Positions 28,280 to 36,646 of a stretch of 64,000 nucleotides of DNA are shown piece by piece; positions within the stretch are counted from its first letter, which is position 1, and each line of letters starts with the position of its first letter. The DNA is from Micromonospora aurantiaca ATCC 27029. Its GTDB lineage: Bacteria > Actinomycetota > Actinomycetes > Mycobacteriales > Micromonosporaceae. The notes beneath the pieces were generated by a model. It did no database searches, had not been told where the DNA came from, and saw nothing but the letters and a program-made list of their open reading frames with translations. Location of the stretch: the NCBI RefSeq assembly GCF_000145235.1, contig NC_014391.1, forward strand, positions 310,001 to 374,000. The letters run 5' to 3'. Both the position numbers and the translations under genes were made by a program.

Positions 28280-29617
28280 GTGACCGAGACCTTTTCCGCC
28301 GGATCCGGCCGTTACCCGGCCGACGCCCCGGCCTCCGAGGCCCTGTTCGACCGCGCCAAGGCCGTCGTGCCCGGCGGGGTCAACTCTCCCGTGCGCGCGT
28401 TCCGTGCCGTCGGCGGCACCCCGCGCTTCATGGTCCGGGGGGAGGGTCCATGGCTCTTCGACGCCGACGGTCGGCGTTACGTCGACCTGGTCTGCTCCTG
28501 GGGTCCGCTGATCCTCGGTCACGCGCACCCGGCAGTGGTGGAGGCGCTGCGCGAGGCGGCGCCGCTCGGCACCAGCTTCGGCACGCCGACGCCGGGTGAG
28601 GTCGACCTGGCCGAGGAGATCATCGCGCGGACGCCGGTGGAGCAGGTGCGCCTGGTCAACTCCGGCACCGAGGCGACCATGTCGGCGATCCGGCTGGCCC
28701 GCGGCTTCACCGGCCGCGCCAAGATCATCAAGTTCTCCGGCTGCTACCACGGCCACTCCGATGCGCTGCTCGCCGCCGCCGGCTCCGGCGTGGCCACCTT
28801 CGGCCTGCCCGACTCGCCCGGCGTGACCGGCGCGGCGGCCGGCGACACCATCGTGCTGCCGTACAACGACCTGCGCGCGGTCGAGGAGGCGTTCGCCGCC
28901 GAGGGGCGGCACATCGCCGCGATCATCACCGAGGCCGCCGCCGGCAACATGGGCGTGATCGCGCCCCGCGACGGTTTCAACTCCGAGCTGGCCCGGATCG
29001 CCCACGCCAACGGCGCGCTGCTCATCGTCGACGAGGTGATGACCGGGTTCCGGGTGTCCCGCGCCGGATGGCACGGCCTCGACCCCTCGGACGCGGACCT
29101 GTGGACGTACGGGAAGGTCATGGGTGGCGGCCTGCCCGCCGCGGCGTTCGGCGGGCGCGCGGAGATCATGGCGAAGCTCGCCCCGGCCGGCCCGGTCTAC
29201 CAGGCCGGCACGCTCTCCGGCAACCCGCTGGCCTGCGCGGCCGGTCTGGCCACGCTGCGGCTGGCCGACGACGCGCTCTACCGGCGGCTCGACGAGACCG
29301 CCGCCGCGCTGGGCAAGCTGACCACCGAGGCGCTGTCCGCGGCGGGCGTGCCGCACCGCCTCTCCACCGCGGGCAACATGTTCTCGGTCTTCTTCACCGA
29401 CGCGGACGTGCACGACTACGACAGCGCCCGCACCCAGGTGGTGCCGGCGTTCAAGGCGTTCTTCCACGCGATGCTCGCCGGTGGCGTCTACCTGCCGCCG
29501 AGCGCGTTCGAGTCGTGGTTCGTCTCGACCGCGATCGACGACGCCGCGTGGGAGCAGATCGCCGCCGCCCTGCCGGTGGCGGCGCGGGCGGCGGCAGCGG
29601 CGGGACACGGGGGGTAA
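28280..29617 (+). CDS. hemL: Glutamate-1-semialdehyde 2,1-aminomutase
   Basis: The 445-aa class-III aminotransferase-fold enzyme has the PLP lysine Lys279 in [17 protein letters not shown] and typical blocks [22 protein letters not shown] and [10 protein letters not shown]. It converts glutamate-1-semialdehyde to 5-aminolevulinate, the last step of the C5 route to heme and cobalamin. The start is GTG at 28280. The gene order hemL, phosphatase, resA, ccdA, resB, ccsA is the same as in mycobacteria (Rv0524-Rv0529). Confidence 0.97.
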   Translation: MTETFSAGSGRYPADAPASEALFDRAKAVVPGGVNSPVRAFRAVGGTPRFMVRGEGPWLFDADGRRYVDLVCSWGPLILGHAHPAVVEALREAAPLGTSFGTPTPGEVDLAEEIIARTPVEQVRLVNSGTEATMSAIRLARGFTGRAKIIKFSGCYHGHSDALLAAAGSGVATFGLPDSPGVTGAAAGDTIVLPYNDLRAVEEAFAAEGRHIAAIITEAAAGNMGVIAPRDGFNSELARIAHANGALLIVDEVMTGFRVSRAGWHGLDPSDADLWTYGKVMGGGLPAAAFGGRAEIMAKLAPAGPVYQAGTLSGNPLACAAGLATLRLADDALYRRLDETAAALGKLTTEALSAAGVPHRLSTAGNMFSVFFTDADVHDYDSARTQVVPAFKAFFHAMLAGGVYLPPSAFESWFVSTAIDDAAWEQIAAALPVAARAAAAAGHGG

Positions 29618-29620
29618 CCA

Positions 29621-30268
29621 GTGGCGGAGACTGTGGTGCACGTGCTGCGGCACGGCGAGGTGCACAACCCGGACGGCATCCTCTACGGCCGCCTGCCCGG
29701 GTTCCGCCTCTCCGAGCTGGGCGTGCAGATGGCCAAGGCGGCGGCGCAGGCGCTCGCCGACCGGACCGTGGTGCACGTGGTGGCCAGCCCGCTGGAGCGG
29801 GCCCAGCAGACCGCCGAGCCGATCGCGGCGCAGTTCGGTCTCTCCGTCGGCGTCGACGAGCGCCTGATCGAGAGCGCGAACTGGTTCGAGGGCAAGAAGG
29901 TCTCGCCGGGTGACGGCTCGTTCCGCGACCCGCGCAACTGGTGGGTGCTCCGCGACCCGGTGACCCCGTCCTGGGGCGAGGCGTACCGGGCCATCGCCGA
30001 GCGCATGTTCGCCGCGCTGCACGCCGCCCGGGTCGCCGCCGAGGGGCGGGAGGCGGTGCTCGTGTCGCACCAGCTCCCGATCTGGACGCTGCGCAGGCAC
30101 GTCGAGCGCAAGCGCCTCTGGCACGACCCGCGCCGTCGCCAGTGCGGCCTGGCCAGCCTCACCTCGTTCCACTTCGACGGCGCCAAGATCGTCGGTATCG
30201 GGTACTCCGAGCCGGCGGCCCACCTCGTCTCGATCTCGCCGACCGCCCGGACGGCCAAGGGGGCCTGA
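29621..30268 (+). CDS. Histidine phosphatase family protein
   Basis: This 215-aa protein has the phosphoglycerate mutase-like fold. The catalytic RHG motif is in VLRHGEVHNPDGILYGRLPG, and the second His is in VLVSHQLPIWTL. It is located 3 bp after hemL and corresponds in position to Rv0525 of M. tuberculosis. The physiological substrate is unknown. The start is GTG at 29621 with a weak GGGGGG upstream. The stop overlaps the ATG of resA (TGATG). Confidence 0.9.
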   Translation: MAETVVHVLRHGEVHNPDGILYGRLPGFRLSELGVQMAKAAAQALADRTVVHVVASPLERAQQTAEPIAAQFGLSVGVDERLIESANWFEGKKVSPGDGSFRDPRNWWVLRDPVTPSWGEAYRAIAERMFAALHAARVAAEGREAVLVSHQLPIWTLRRHVERKRLWHDPRRRQCGLASLTSFHFDGAKIVGIGYSEPAAHLVSISPTARTAKGA

Positions 30269-30843
30269 TGCTCACCCGGAGGCTCGCCGCCGCCCTGCTC
30301 GCCGCCGTCACCGCCGGTACGGTGCTGGTCGGCTGTTCCTCCGGCAGCCAGGAGAGCCGGTGCGCGGCCGACGGCTCGACTGTCACCTGCGCCCCGGACC
30401 AGCGCTCCAAGACGCCGAAGGTGAGCGGTGAACTGCTCACCGGCGGCAGCTACGACATCTCCCGCGACCGCGGGCAGGTCGTCGTGGTCAACTTCTGGGG
30501 CTCCTGGTGCGCGCCCTGCCGCGCCGAGGCGGACGACCTGGAGGCCACCTACCAGGCCACCAAGGGCTCCGGCGTGACGTTCCTCGGCATCAACGTGCAG
30601 GACAGCAAGGACAAGGCGATCGCCTTCGAGGAGGGCCGGGTCACGTACCCGAGCATCTTCGACCCGGCCAGCCGTCAGGCGCTGAACTTCGACATCCCGC
30701 CGAACACCACCCCGGCCACGGTCGTGCTCGACCGCGAGGGCCGGATCGCCGTGGTGATCCGCCGGGCCGTCACCCGCGACGAACTGCGGCCGATCGTCGA
30801 GGACATCGCCGCCGAGGCGCCGCCGCCGAACGGCGCCCGCTGA
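30268..30843 (+). CDS. resA: TlpA/ResA-like thiol-disulfide lipoprotein
   Basis: The 191-aa product has a lipoprotein signal (lipobox LVGC, Cys at about residue 23) and a thioredoxin-like domain (about 55-185) with active site WCAPC in NFWGSWCAPCRAE. It keeps apocytochrome c cysteines reduced outside the membrane, receiving electrons from CcdA. It overlaps the neighbouring genes by one base on each side (TGATG), so the operon is translationally coupled. Confidence 0.95.
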   Translation: MLTRRLAAALLAAVTAGTVLVGCSSGSQESRCAADGSTVTCAPDQRSKTPKVSGELLTGGSYDISRDRGQVVVVNFWGSWCAPCRAEADDLEATYQATKGSGVTFLGINVQDSKDKAIAFEEGRVTYPSIFDPASRQALNFDIPPNTTPATVVLDREGRIAVVIRRAVTRDELRPIVEDIAAEAPPPNGAR

Positions 30844-31736
30844 TGGGCGAGACGTTCCGCCAGCTCGCCGAGTCCGGCCCGCTGCTGCTCGCGGTCGGCG
30901 CGGCGGCGCTGGCCGGACTGGTCAGCTTCCTGTCCCCGTGCGTGCTCCCGCTCATGCCCGGCTACCTGTCGTACGTGACCGGCTTGGCCGGCTCCGACCT
31001 GGAGGGTGCAAGGAAGGGCCCCCTTTTAACGCCTCCGGTAGAGGAAGGGCCCCTTCTTAACACCGGCGCCGCCGCCGGCAGCAGCGCGGGCGGCTCGGGC
31101 GGCTCGGGTGGCGTGAGCGTCGCCGAGCGGGCGGCGCCGCAACGGACCACCGCCGCCGTCAAGGGCCGGGTGCTCGCCGGCACGCTGCTGTTCATCGCGG
31201 GCTTCACCGTCGTGTTCGTCGCCACCGCGATCCTCTTCTCCGGCGTCGGCAAGCTCTTCTTCCGGTACGAGCGCACGCTGGAGATCGTCATCGGCGCGCT
31301 CGTGGTGGTGCTCGGCCTCGGCTACCTCGGGGTGATCCCCGGCATGCAGCGGGAGTTCCGCATCCGCTGGCTGCCCTCCGCCGGGTTGCTCGGCGCGCCG
31401 GTGCTCGGCGCGGTCTTCGCGCTCAGCTGGCTGCCCTGCACCGGCCCGACGCTCGGCGCGGTGCTCGGCATGGCGGCTACCGAGGGCGGGACCGACCGGG
31501 CCGTGGTGCTCGCCGTGGCGTACTGCCTCGGGTTGGGGATACCGTTCGTCGTCTTCGGGCTGGGCTTCCAGCGCCTGCTCGGGGTGTTCCGCGCCGTCCG
31601 GCGCAACAGCCGGTGGGTCACCCGGATCGGCGGCGCGCTGCTGATCGCGATCGGCCTGGCGCTGATCACCGGCGGCTGGGTGAACGTGGTGATCTGGTTG
31701 CAGACGAACGTGGGCGTGGGCGAGGTGAGCATCTGA
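30843..31736 (+). CDS. ccdA: CcdA thiol-disulfide transmembrane protein with inserted repeat peptide
   Basis: This 297-aa protein of the DsbD/CcdA family has six predicted helices. The redox cysteines are in FLSPCVLPLMPGYL (helix 1) and LSWLPCTGPTLGA (helix 4). It passes electrons from cytosolic thioredoxin to ResA. Between helices 1 and 2 lies an unusual stretch (about residues 54-105). It starts with ARKGPLLTPPVEEGPLLNTG, the in-frame translation of the GGGCCC repeat at 31010-31064, followed by a Gly/Ser linker. The frame is intact, so the gene is probably functional. The stop overlaps resB (TGATG). Confidence 0.93.
   Translation: MGETFRQLAESGPLLLAVGAAALAGLVSFLSPCVLPLMPGYLSYVTGLAGSDLEGARKGPLLTPPVEEGPLLNTGAAAGSSAGGSGGSGGVSVAERAAPQRTTAAVKGRVLAGTLLFIAGFTVVFVATAILFSGVGKLFFRYERTLEIVIGALVVVLGLGYLGVIPGMQREFRIRWLPSAGLLGAPVLGAVFALSWLPCTGPTLGAVLGMAATEGGTDRAVVLAVAYCLGLGIPFVVFGLGFQRLLGVFRAVRRNSRWVTRIGGALLIAIGLALITGGWVNVVIWLQTNVGVGEVSI
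31010..31064 (+). repeat. 55-bp GGGCCC repeat inserted in ccdA
   Basis: This 55-bp element is 53/55 identical to the reverse complement of 37208-37262, with mismatches only at its two GGA(A/C)GGG and GGA(A/G)GGG positions. It contains two GGGCCC palindromes and sits in frame within ccdA, adding about 18 codons. The palindrome at 13232-13289 shares its AAGGAAGGGCCCC motif. Confidence 0.85.
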
Positions 31737-33355
31737 TGACGACCGTTGACGACAGGCCGTCGACCCCACCCGCGCAGGCGCCCCGGCGGCGGGTCAACCC
31801 GGTGCTGGCCCTGCTGCGCAACTCGTGGCGGCAGCTCACCAGCATGCGTACGGCGCTGATCCTGCTGTTCCTGCTCGCCGTCGCGGCCATCCCCGGCTCG
31901 GTGCTGCCCCAGCGCGGCGTCAACCCGGAACGCGTCAACCAGTGGTTCGTCGACCACCCCGACCTCGCGCCCCGGCTGAACCAGATCGGCGCGTTCGAGG
32001 TCTTCGGCTCGGTCTGGTTCTCCGCGATCTACCTGCTGCTGTTCACCTCGCTGATCGGCTGCATCCTGCCCCGCGCCCGCGACCACGTCCGCGCGCTGCG
32101 GATGAAGCCGCCGGCCGCGCCGAAGCGGTTCGACCGGCTGCCCCAGCACGCGGTGCTGGAGGCCCCGGCCGCCGCCGACCCCGAGGCGATCGCGGCGGTG
32201 CTGCGCCGCCGCCGGTGGCGGGTCACCGTGCGCGGCGACGAGGTCTCCGCCGAGAAGGGCTACCTCAAGGAGACCGGCAACCTGCTCTTCCACGTGTCGC
32301 TGGTCGCCGTCCTGCTCGGGGTGGCGCTCGGTTCCTGGTACGGATGGCACGGCAACCGCATCCTGGTGGCGGGCGAGGACAACGCCTTCTGCAACACCCG
32401 CCAGCAGTACGCCGAGGCGTCGCTCGGCCCGCGCGTGGACAGCTCCGACCTGCCGCCGTTCTGCCTGACGCTGGAGAAGTTCGAGGCCGACTACCTGCCG
32501 TCCGGGCTGGCGTCCCGCTACTGGGCCACGGTGACCGTGGACGAGCCGGGCGGCACGGAACGGACCGCCGGGTTCTCGGTCAACTCGCCGCTGCGGCTCG
32601 GCTCGGCGAACGTCTACCTGCTCGGCAACGGCTACGCGCCGCTGCTGAAGTACACCGACAAGTACGGCCGCAGCCAGACCAGCGAGGCGCCGTTCCTGCG
32701 TACCGGTGACTCCAACGCGACCGAGGAGGGCGTGGCGATCTTCCCGGACGCCAACGTCGACCCGAAGACCGGCGCGCGTGCCCCGGACCAGCAGATCGCC
32801 TTCGACGGGCTCTACCTGCCGACCGCGCCGGAGAGCGCGCCGTACGTCTCGTCGCAGTACCCGGCCGAGCGGAACCCGGCAGTGAACCTGACCGCGTACC
32901 GGGGCAACCTCGGGCTGGACGCGGGCATCCCCGGCTCGGTCTACGCGCTGGACCGGCGGCAGATCGACGACGGCAAGCTCAAGGAGATCGGCACCAAGCT
33001 GCTGCGGCCGGGGGAGAAGTGGACCCTCGACGACGGCAGCACGCTGGAGTTCGTCGGCACCAAGCCGTACATCACGCTCGCGGTCCGGCACGCGCCCGGG
33101 CAGACGTTGCTGCTGGTGGCGAGCGGCACGCTGCTGCTGGGCCTGATGGGCTCGCTGTTCGCCCGGCGGCGCCGGGTCTGGTTCCGGGTTTCGCCCCCCG
33201 AGGGCGGATCTCCGACGAGCGGTAGTAGTTTGGTGGAGGCCGGTGGGCTGCCGCGCACCGAGCACCCTGGGTTCGCCGACGAGTTCGCGCAGCTCGTCGC
33301 CGCGGTGAGCGGTGACGCGCCGGACGCGCGGCGGGCGCGAGAAGGAGACGACTGA
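31736..33355 (+). CDS. resB: ResB cytochrome c biogenesis protein
   Basis: This 539-aa protein has three N-terminal predicted helices (near residues 40, 85 and 190), a large extracytoplasmic domain (about 215-460) and a fourth helix near 465. The block RTALILLFLLAVAAIPGSVLPQR is the ResB N-terminal signature. With CcsA it forms the system II heme-transport and ligation complex. A disordered Pro/Ser/Gly tail follows the last helix. The ATG overlaps the ccdA stop, and its own stop overlaps the ccsA ATG. Confidence 0.95.
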   Translation: MTTVDDRPSTPPAQAPRRRVNPVLALLRNSWRQLTSMRTALILLFLLAVAAIPGSVLPQRGVNPERVNQWFVDHPDLAPRLNQIGAFEVFGSVWFSAIYLLLFTSLIGCILPRARDHVRALRMKPPAAPKRFDRLPQHAVLEAPAAADPEAIAAVLRRRRWRVTVRGDEVSAEKGYLKETGNLLFHVSLVAVLLGVALGSWYGWHGNRILVAGEDNAFCNTRQQYAEASLGPRVDSSDLPPFCLTLEKFEADYLPSGLASRYWATVTVDEPGGTERTAGFSVNSPLRLGSANVYLLGNGYAPLLKYTDKYGRSQTSEAPFLRTGDSNATEEGVAIFPDANVDPKTGARAPDQQIAFDGLYLPTAPESAPYVSSQYPAERNPAVNLTAYRGNLGLDAGIPGSVYALDRRQIDDGKLKEIGTKLLRPGEKWTLDDGSTLEFVGTKPYITLAVRHAPGQTLLLVASGTLLLGLMGSLFARRRRVWFRVSPPEGGSPTSGSSLVEAGGLPRTEHPGFADEFAQLVAAVSGDAPDARRAREGDD

Positions 33356-34329
33356 TGTCCGCACTCTCCGACCAGCTGGTCGCGTTCGCGATCCTGGCGT
33401 ACCTGATCGCGATGATCAGCCACGCCGTGGAGTTCGCGCTGGGCAACGCGCGGAAGGTGCCCGCGGCCGCGCCGGCGCGGGAGCTGGTCGGCGCGGGCGT
33501 CGGCGGAGCCGGCGGCACGATCGACGAGCCGGCCGTCGCGGCCACGCCGCCGCGCCCGGACCGCACCGGCGCGCGGGCCGTGCTGGCCGGCCGGATCGCC
33601 GCCTGGCTCACAGTGCTCGCCGCCGCCGTGCACCTGGGCGCCGTGGTCACCCGGGGCCTCGCCGCCGACCGGATGCCCTGGGGCAACATGTACGAGTTCG
33701 TGCTGACCGGCACCTGGATCGGTGTGGCGGCCTGGCTCGTGGTGCTCTGGAAGCAGCCGTGGCTGCGCCGGCTCGGGCTGTTCCTGACGCTGGTCATGGT
33801 GCTGCTGCTGGCGTTCGCCGAGCTGAAGCTCTACGTGCCGATCGAGCCGCTGATGCCGGCGCTGCAGTCGTGGTGGTTCATCATCCACGTCTCGACGATC
33901 ATCTTCGCCTCGGGCATCTTCCTGCTGGGCGTGGTGCCCGCCGCCGCGTACCTGATGCGGTCCGGCTGGGAGCAGGGGCGGCGCAGCTTCCCGTACACCC
34001 TGGCCCGCCGCCTCCCGGAGGCGGCCGGGCTGGAGCGGCTGACCTTCATGCTGCACGCCTTCTCGTTCCCGATCTTCACCTTCGCGGTGATCGCGGGTGC
34101 GATCTGGGCCGAGGCGGCCTGGGGTCGCGCCTGGGGCTGGGATCCCAAGGAGACCTGGGCGTTCATCTCCTGGGTGGTGTACGCGGGCTACCTGCACGCA
34201 CGGGCCACGCCGAGCGTGAAGCGCAACGTGGCCACCTGGATCTCCATCGTGGGCTTCCTGACCGTGATGATGAACCTGTTCGGCGTGAACTTCTTCTTCA
34301 CCGGTCTGCACTCGTACGCCGGGGTGTAG
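33355..34329 (+). CDS. ccsA: CcsA/CcsB cytochrome c heme-ligation protein
   Basis: This 324-aa protein has about eight predicted helices. The tryptophan-rich heme-handling (WWD) motif is WGWDPKETWAFISW, and conserved His residues occur in helices around SWWFIIHVSTIIF and LTFMLHAFSF. It presents heme to apocytochrome c with ResB. An Ala/Pro/Gly-rich loop (about residues 34-75) follows helix 1. This is the last gene of the cytochrome c operon. A small gene on the other strand overlaps its 3' end by 32 bp. Confidence 0.95.
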   Translation: MSALSDQLVAFAILAYLIAMISHAVEFALGNARKVPAAAPARELVGAGVGGAGGTIDEPAVAATPPRPDRTGARAVLAGRIAAWLTVLAAAVHLGAVVTRGLAADRMPWGNMYEFVLTGTWIGVAAWLVVLWKQPWLRRLGLFLTLVMVLLLAFAELKLYVPIEPLMPALQSWWFIIHVSTIIFASGIFLLGVVPAAAYLMRSGWEQGRRSFPYTLARRLPEAAGLERLTFMLHAFSFPIFTFAVIAGAIWAEAAWGRAWGWDPKETWAFISWVVYAGYLHARATPSVKRNVATWISIVGFLTVMMNLFGVNFFFTGLHSYAGV

Positions 34330-34522
34330 TGACCGGGCGCGCGCTCAGCACCTCGTCCACCCGGCGCGTGACCTGGTAGGCCACCTCGGGCAGGTCGGCC
34401 AGTTCGAGGCGGTCCGCCCGCAGCGCGAACTGGGCGTGCAGCTCGCGGGCCACGGCGTCGCGGATCTCGGCCTGAAGCGGGCTGAGGCCGTCGGGGTCAC
34501 CCACCACGTATGCGTCGTCCAT
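34298..34522 (-). CDS. Small hypothetical protein overlapping ccsA end
   Basis: This encodes a 74-aa protein, MDDAYVVGDPDGLSPLQAEI at the start, mostly helical and charged, with no recognised domain. The frame is open upstream to 34768, but the ATG at 34522 is the first start outside the neighbouring AAA gene. The 3' end overlaps ccsA by 32 bp in antisense. Its amino-acid use is ordinary for the genome. I consider it a plausible conserved small gene, with unknown function. Confidence 0.55.
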   Translation of the reverse strand: MDDAYVVGDPDGLSPLQAEIRDAVARELHAQFALRADRLELADLPEVAYQVTRRVDEVLSARPVTTPRRTSADR

Positions 34523-34577
34523 CCGTCGATGATGAACCGCCGTCGGCGAAGCTGTCAGTGACGCAGAATGTAGGACT

Positions 34578-34609
34578 ACACTTCTTAGAACTGTAGTTAT
34601 AAGAAGTGT
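34578..34609. promoter_or_regulatory. AT-rich 32-bp palindrome upstream of AAA-DUF234 gene
   Basis: The arms ACACTTCTTA (34578-34587) and TAAGAAGTGT (34600-34609) are exact reverse complements. The centre contains AACT-GT-AGTT, so 15 of 16 pairs match. Outer AC/GT pairs (34575-34576 and 34611-34612) also fit after a one-base mismatch. The segment is far more AT-rich than its surroundings and includes a TATAAG -10-like hexamer (34598-34603). It lies 9 bp before the ATG of the ATPase gene. It may be an operator for an unidentified regulator. Confidence 0.65.
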
Positions 34610-34618
34610 GGTGTCGGC

Positions 34619-36103
34619 ATGCCGCTGTTCGGAAAGCCCGCAGAGATCTTCGACCGGGACGTCGAGTGGGCCGAGCTGGCCCGGTTCGTGGCCGACGACC
34701 GGCCCGGCGCGACGCTCGGCGTGGTCAGCGGCCGCCGGAGGCAGGGCAAGACCCTGCTGCTGTACCAACTGGCGCAGGCGAGCGAGGGCTTCTACTTCGG
34801 CGCGACCGAGGCGACGTCGACGGAATCGCTGCGCCGGTTGGGTGAGGCGCTGGGCGCGTACTCCGGGTCACCCGGCCCCGTCCACCTGCCGGACTGGGGT
34901 GCTGCGGTCGACGCGCTGCTCGCGCTGGGACGGGAACGCCCCGTCACTGTCGTCCTCGACGAGTTCCCGTACCTGGTGCGTGCGGCCCGTGACCTGCCGT
35001 CGATCATCCAGCATGCGCTGACGCCCGGGCGTCCGGAGCGGACCGGATCCCGGGCGCGGTTGTTGTTGTGCGGCTCGGCGCTGTCCTTCATGGGAGGACT
35101 GCTCGCCGGGTCGGCGCCGCTGCGCGGGCGGGCCGGCCTGGAACTGCCGGTGCAGCCACTGGACTTCCGCGCCGCGGCGGCCTTCTGGCAGATCGACGAC
35201 CCGCTGCTGGCGGTGCGCGTCTTCTCCGTCGTCGGCGGCACCCCCGCGTACCGCCGGGAGTACGTCCAGGACGACACCCCGGCCGGGTCGGACGACTTCG
35301 ACGCGTGGATCGTGCGGACGGTCCTGAACCCGGCCCGGCCGCTGTTCCGCGAGGCCCGATACCTGCTGGCCGAGGACCCGGACCTGCGGGACACGGCGCT
35401 GTACCACTCGGTTCTCGCCGCCGTCGCGGAGGGGAACGCCAGCCGGGGCGGCATCGCCGGCTACATCGGGCGGAAGGCCACCGACCTCCAGCACCCGCTG
35501 ACCGTGCTGGAGGACGCCGGACTGCTGCTGCGTGAGCCCGACCCGCTGCGCAGCGGTCGCAGCAGCTACCGGATCACCGAGCCGTTGATCACCTTCTACC
35601 AGGCCGTGATGCGTCCGGCGTGGACGGCTCTGGAGCAGCGGCGCGGAGCCGACGTCTGGCGTCGCTCGCAGCGCCGCTACGCCAGCGCGGTGCTCGGACC
35701 CAGGTTCGAGGAGATCGTGCGGCAGTGGTCGCTCCGCTTCGCCGAACCCGAGCTTCTCGGCGGGCACGTCGCGGAGGTGAGCGCGGCGACGCTGACCGAT
35801 CCGGACACCCGGACGCGTCACGAACTCGACCTGGTCGCGGTGGGCGAGCCGCCACCTGGCGACGGCCCTCGCCCGTTGTTGGCGATCGGTGAGGTCAAGT
35901 GGGGTCGCCGGCTGGGCCGGGCCGACCTCCAGCGGCTGGAACGGATCCGGGCCCTGCTGGTGCGACGACGACCCGGCGTCGACGCGGCCGGAGCACGGCT
36001 GCTGCTGGCCGGCGGCCACGGCTTCGAGGACGACCTCGTCGACGCCGCGGCCGGTCGGGCGGATGTGGTCCTGGTCGACCCGGCACTTCTCTACGGGCGC
36101 TGA
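34619..36103 (+). CDS. AAA ATPase with C-terminal DUF234/PD-(D/E)XK-like domain
   Basis: The 494-aa protein has an archaeal-type AAA ATPase domain (residues about 8-210): Walker A SGRRRQGKT and Walker B VVLDEFPYL. A winged-helix segment spans about 255-330, and the C-terminal domain about 365-490. There HELDLVAVG and LAIGEVKWG resemble the Asp...Glu-X-Lys core of PD-(D/E)XK nucleases (DUF234). Related stand-alone ATPases are widespread, of unknown role, and often in accessory regions. The ATG at 34619 is 9 bp after the palindrome. The gene converges on the MarR gene across a 9-bp gap. Confidence 0.85.
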   Translation: MPLFGKPAEIFDRDVEWAELARFVADDRPGATLGVVSGRRRQGKTLLLYQLAQASEGFYFGATEATSTESLRRLGEALGAYSGSPGPVHLPDWGAAVDALLALGRERPVTVVLDEFPYLVRAARDLPSIIQHALTPGRPERTGSRARLLLCGSALSFMGGLLAGSAPLRGRAGLELPVQPLDFRAAAAFWQIDDPLLAVRVFSVVGGTPAYRREYVQDDTPAGSDDFDAWIVRTVLNPARPLFREARYLLAEDPDLRDTALYHSVLAAVAEGNASRGGIAGYIGRKATDLQHPLTVLEDAGLLLREPDPLRSGRSSYRITEPLITFYQAVMRPAWTALEQRRGADVWRRSQRRYASAVLGPRFEEIVRQWSLRFAEPELLGGHVAEVSAATLTDPDTRTRHELDLVAVGEPPPGDGPRPLLAIGEVKWGRRLGRADLQRLERIRALLVRRRPGVDAAGARLLLAGGHGFEDDLVDAAAGRADVVLVDPALLYGR

Positions 36104-36112
36104 GCCGGCGCC

Positions 36113-36583
36113 TCATCCGGCGAACCAGCCGGGGATGTCGAGGCGGAACACGTCGGCGGGGACCATCCGGCGCAGGTCGTCCTCGATGGCGGCGACCCGG
36201 TCGGCGCCGAGCGTGGCCGCCCAGCGGTCGCGTAACTCGTCGAAGACCACAGCCGAGCGGTGCAGGCCGTCGCGGCCCTTCGCTGTCATCCGGACCAGCT
36301 TGCGGCGGGCGTCGGCGGGGTCGTCCACGCGTTCCAGGTAGCCGAGCGCGACCAGCCGGTCCACAGTCTTGCCCGCTGCCTGCTTGGAGACGCCGAGGCG
36401 TTGACCGAGGTCGGAGGCGGTGGTGCCGGCCGGGCCGACGGCCTGGAGGACGAAGCCGTGTGCCGGGCGCAGCTCGGGGTGCCCCTGGCGGGCCAGTTCG
36501 GCGTGCAGGTCGTCGACGAGCGTACGGAAACCGGCGAGCAGGAGCAGCGGCAGCGCGAAGCCGGGGCGGTCAGGCGTTGCCAT
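36113..36583 (-). CDS. MarR-family transcriptional regulator
   Basis: This 156-aa protein has a MarR winged helix (residues about 30-105): AVGPAGTTASDLGQRLGVSK is the recognition region, and DPADARRKLVRMTAKGRD is the wing. N- and C-terminal helices form the dimer interface. It diverges from the AhpD-like gene at 36647, with a dyad in between. The start is taken as the ATG at 36583. A TTG at 36592 would add three residues. MarR proteins near AhpD-like genes often sense oxidants or phenolic compounds, but the ligand here is unknown. Confidence 0.9.
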   Translation of the reverse strand: MATPDRPGFALPLLLLAGFRTLVDDLHAELARQGHPELRPAHGFVLQAVGPAGTTASDLGQRLGVSKQAAGKTVDRLVALGYLERVDDPADARRKLVRMTAKGRDGLHRSAVVFDELRDRWAATLGADRVAAIEDDLRRMVPADVFRLDIPGWFAG

Positions 36584-36623
36584 GTTCGACAACCACGTTT
36601 ACTATTCCGTCAACCACGTTGAC
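36577..36623 (+). promoter_or_regulatory. Divergent MarR/AhpD promoter with paired operators
   Basis: On the + strand TTGCCA (36577-36582) and TACTAT (36600-36605) with 17-bp spacing form a promoter. GTCAAC-CAC-GTTGAC (36609-36623) is a perfect dyad. A degenerate copy, GACAACCACGTTTAC, lies 21 bp away (36588-36602), two helical turns from the first. Together they cover the -10 and start region, as expected for MarR repression of both genes. Confidence 0.65.
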
Positions 36624-36646
36624 CATCTTACGAGAGGGGCCCTGTC

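Noticed and set aside
30950..31160. Possible frameshift or pseudogene in ccdA
   Set aside because: The repeat insertion keeps the reading frame, and both CcdA cysteine motifs and all helices remain.
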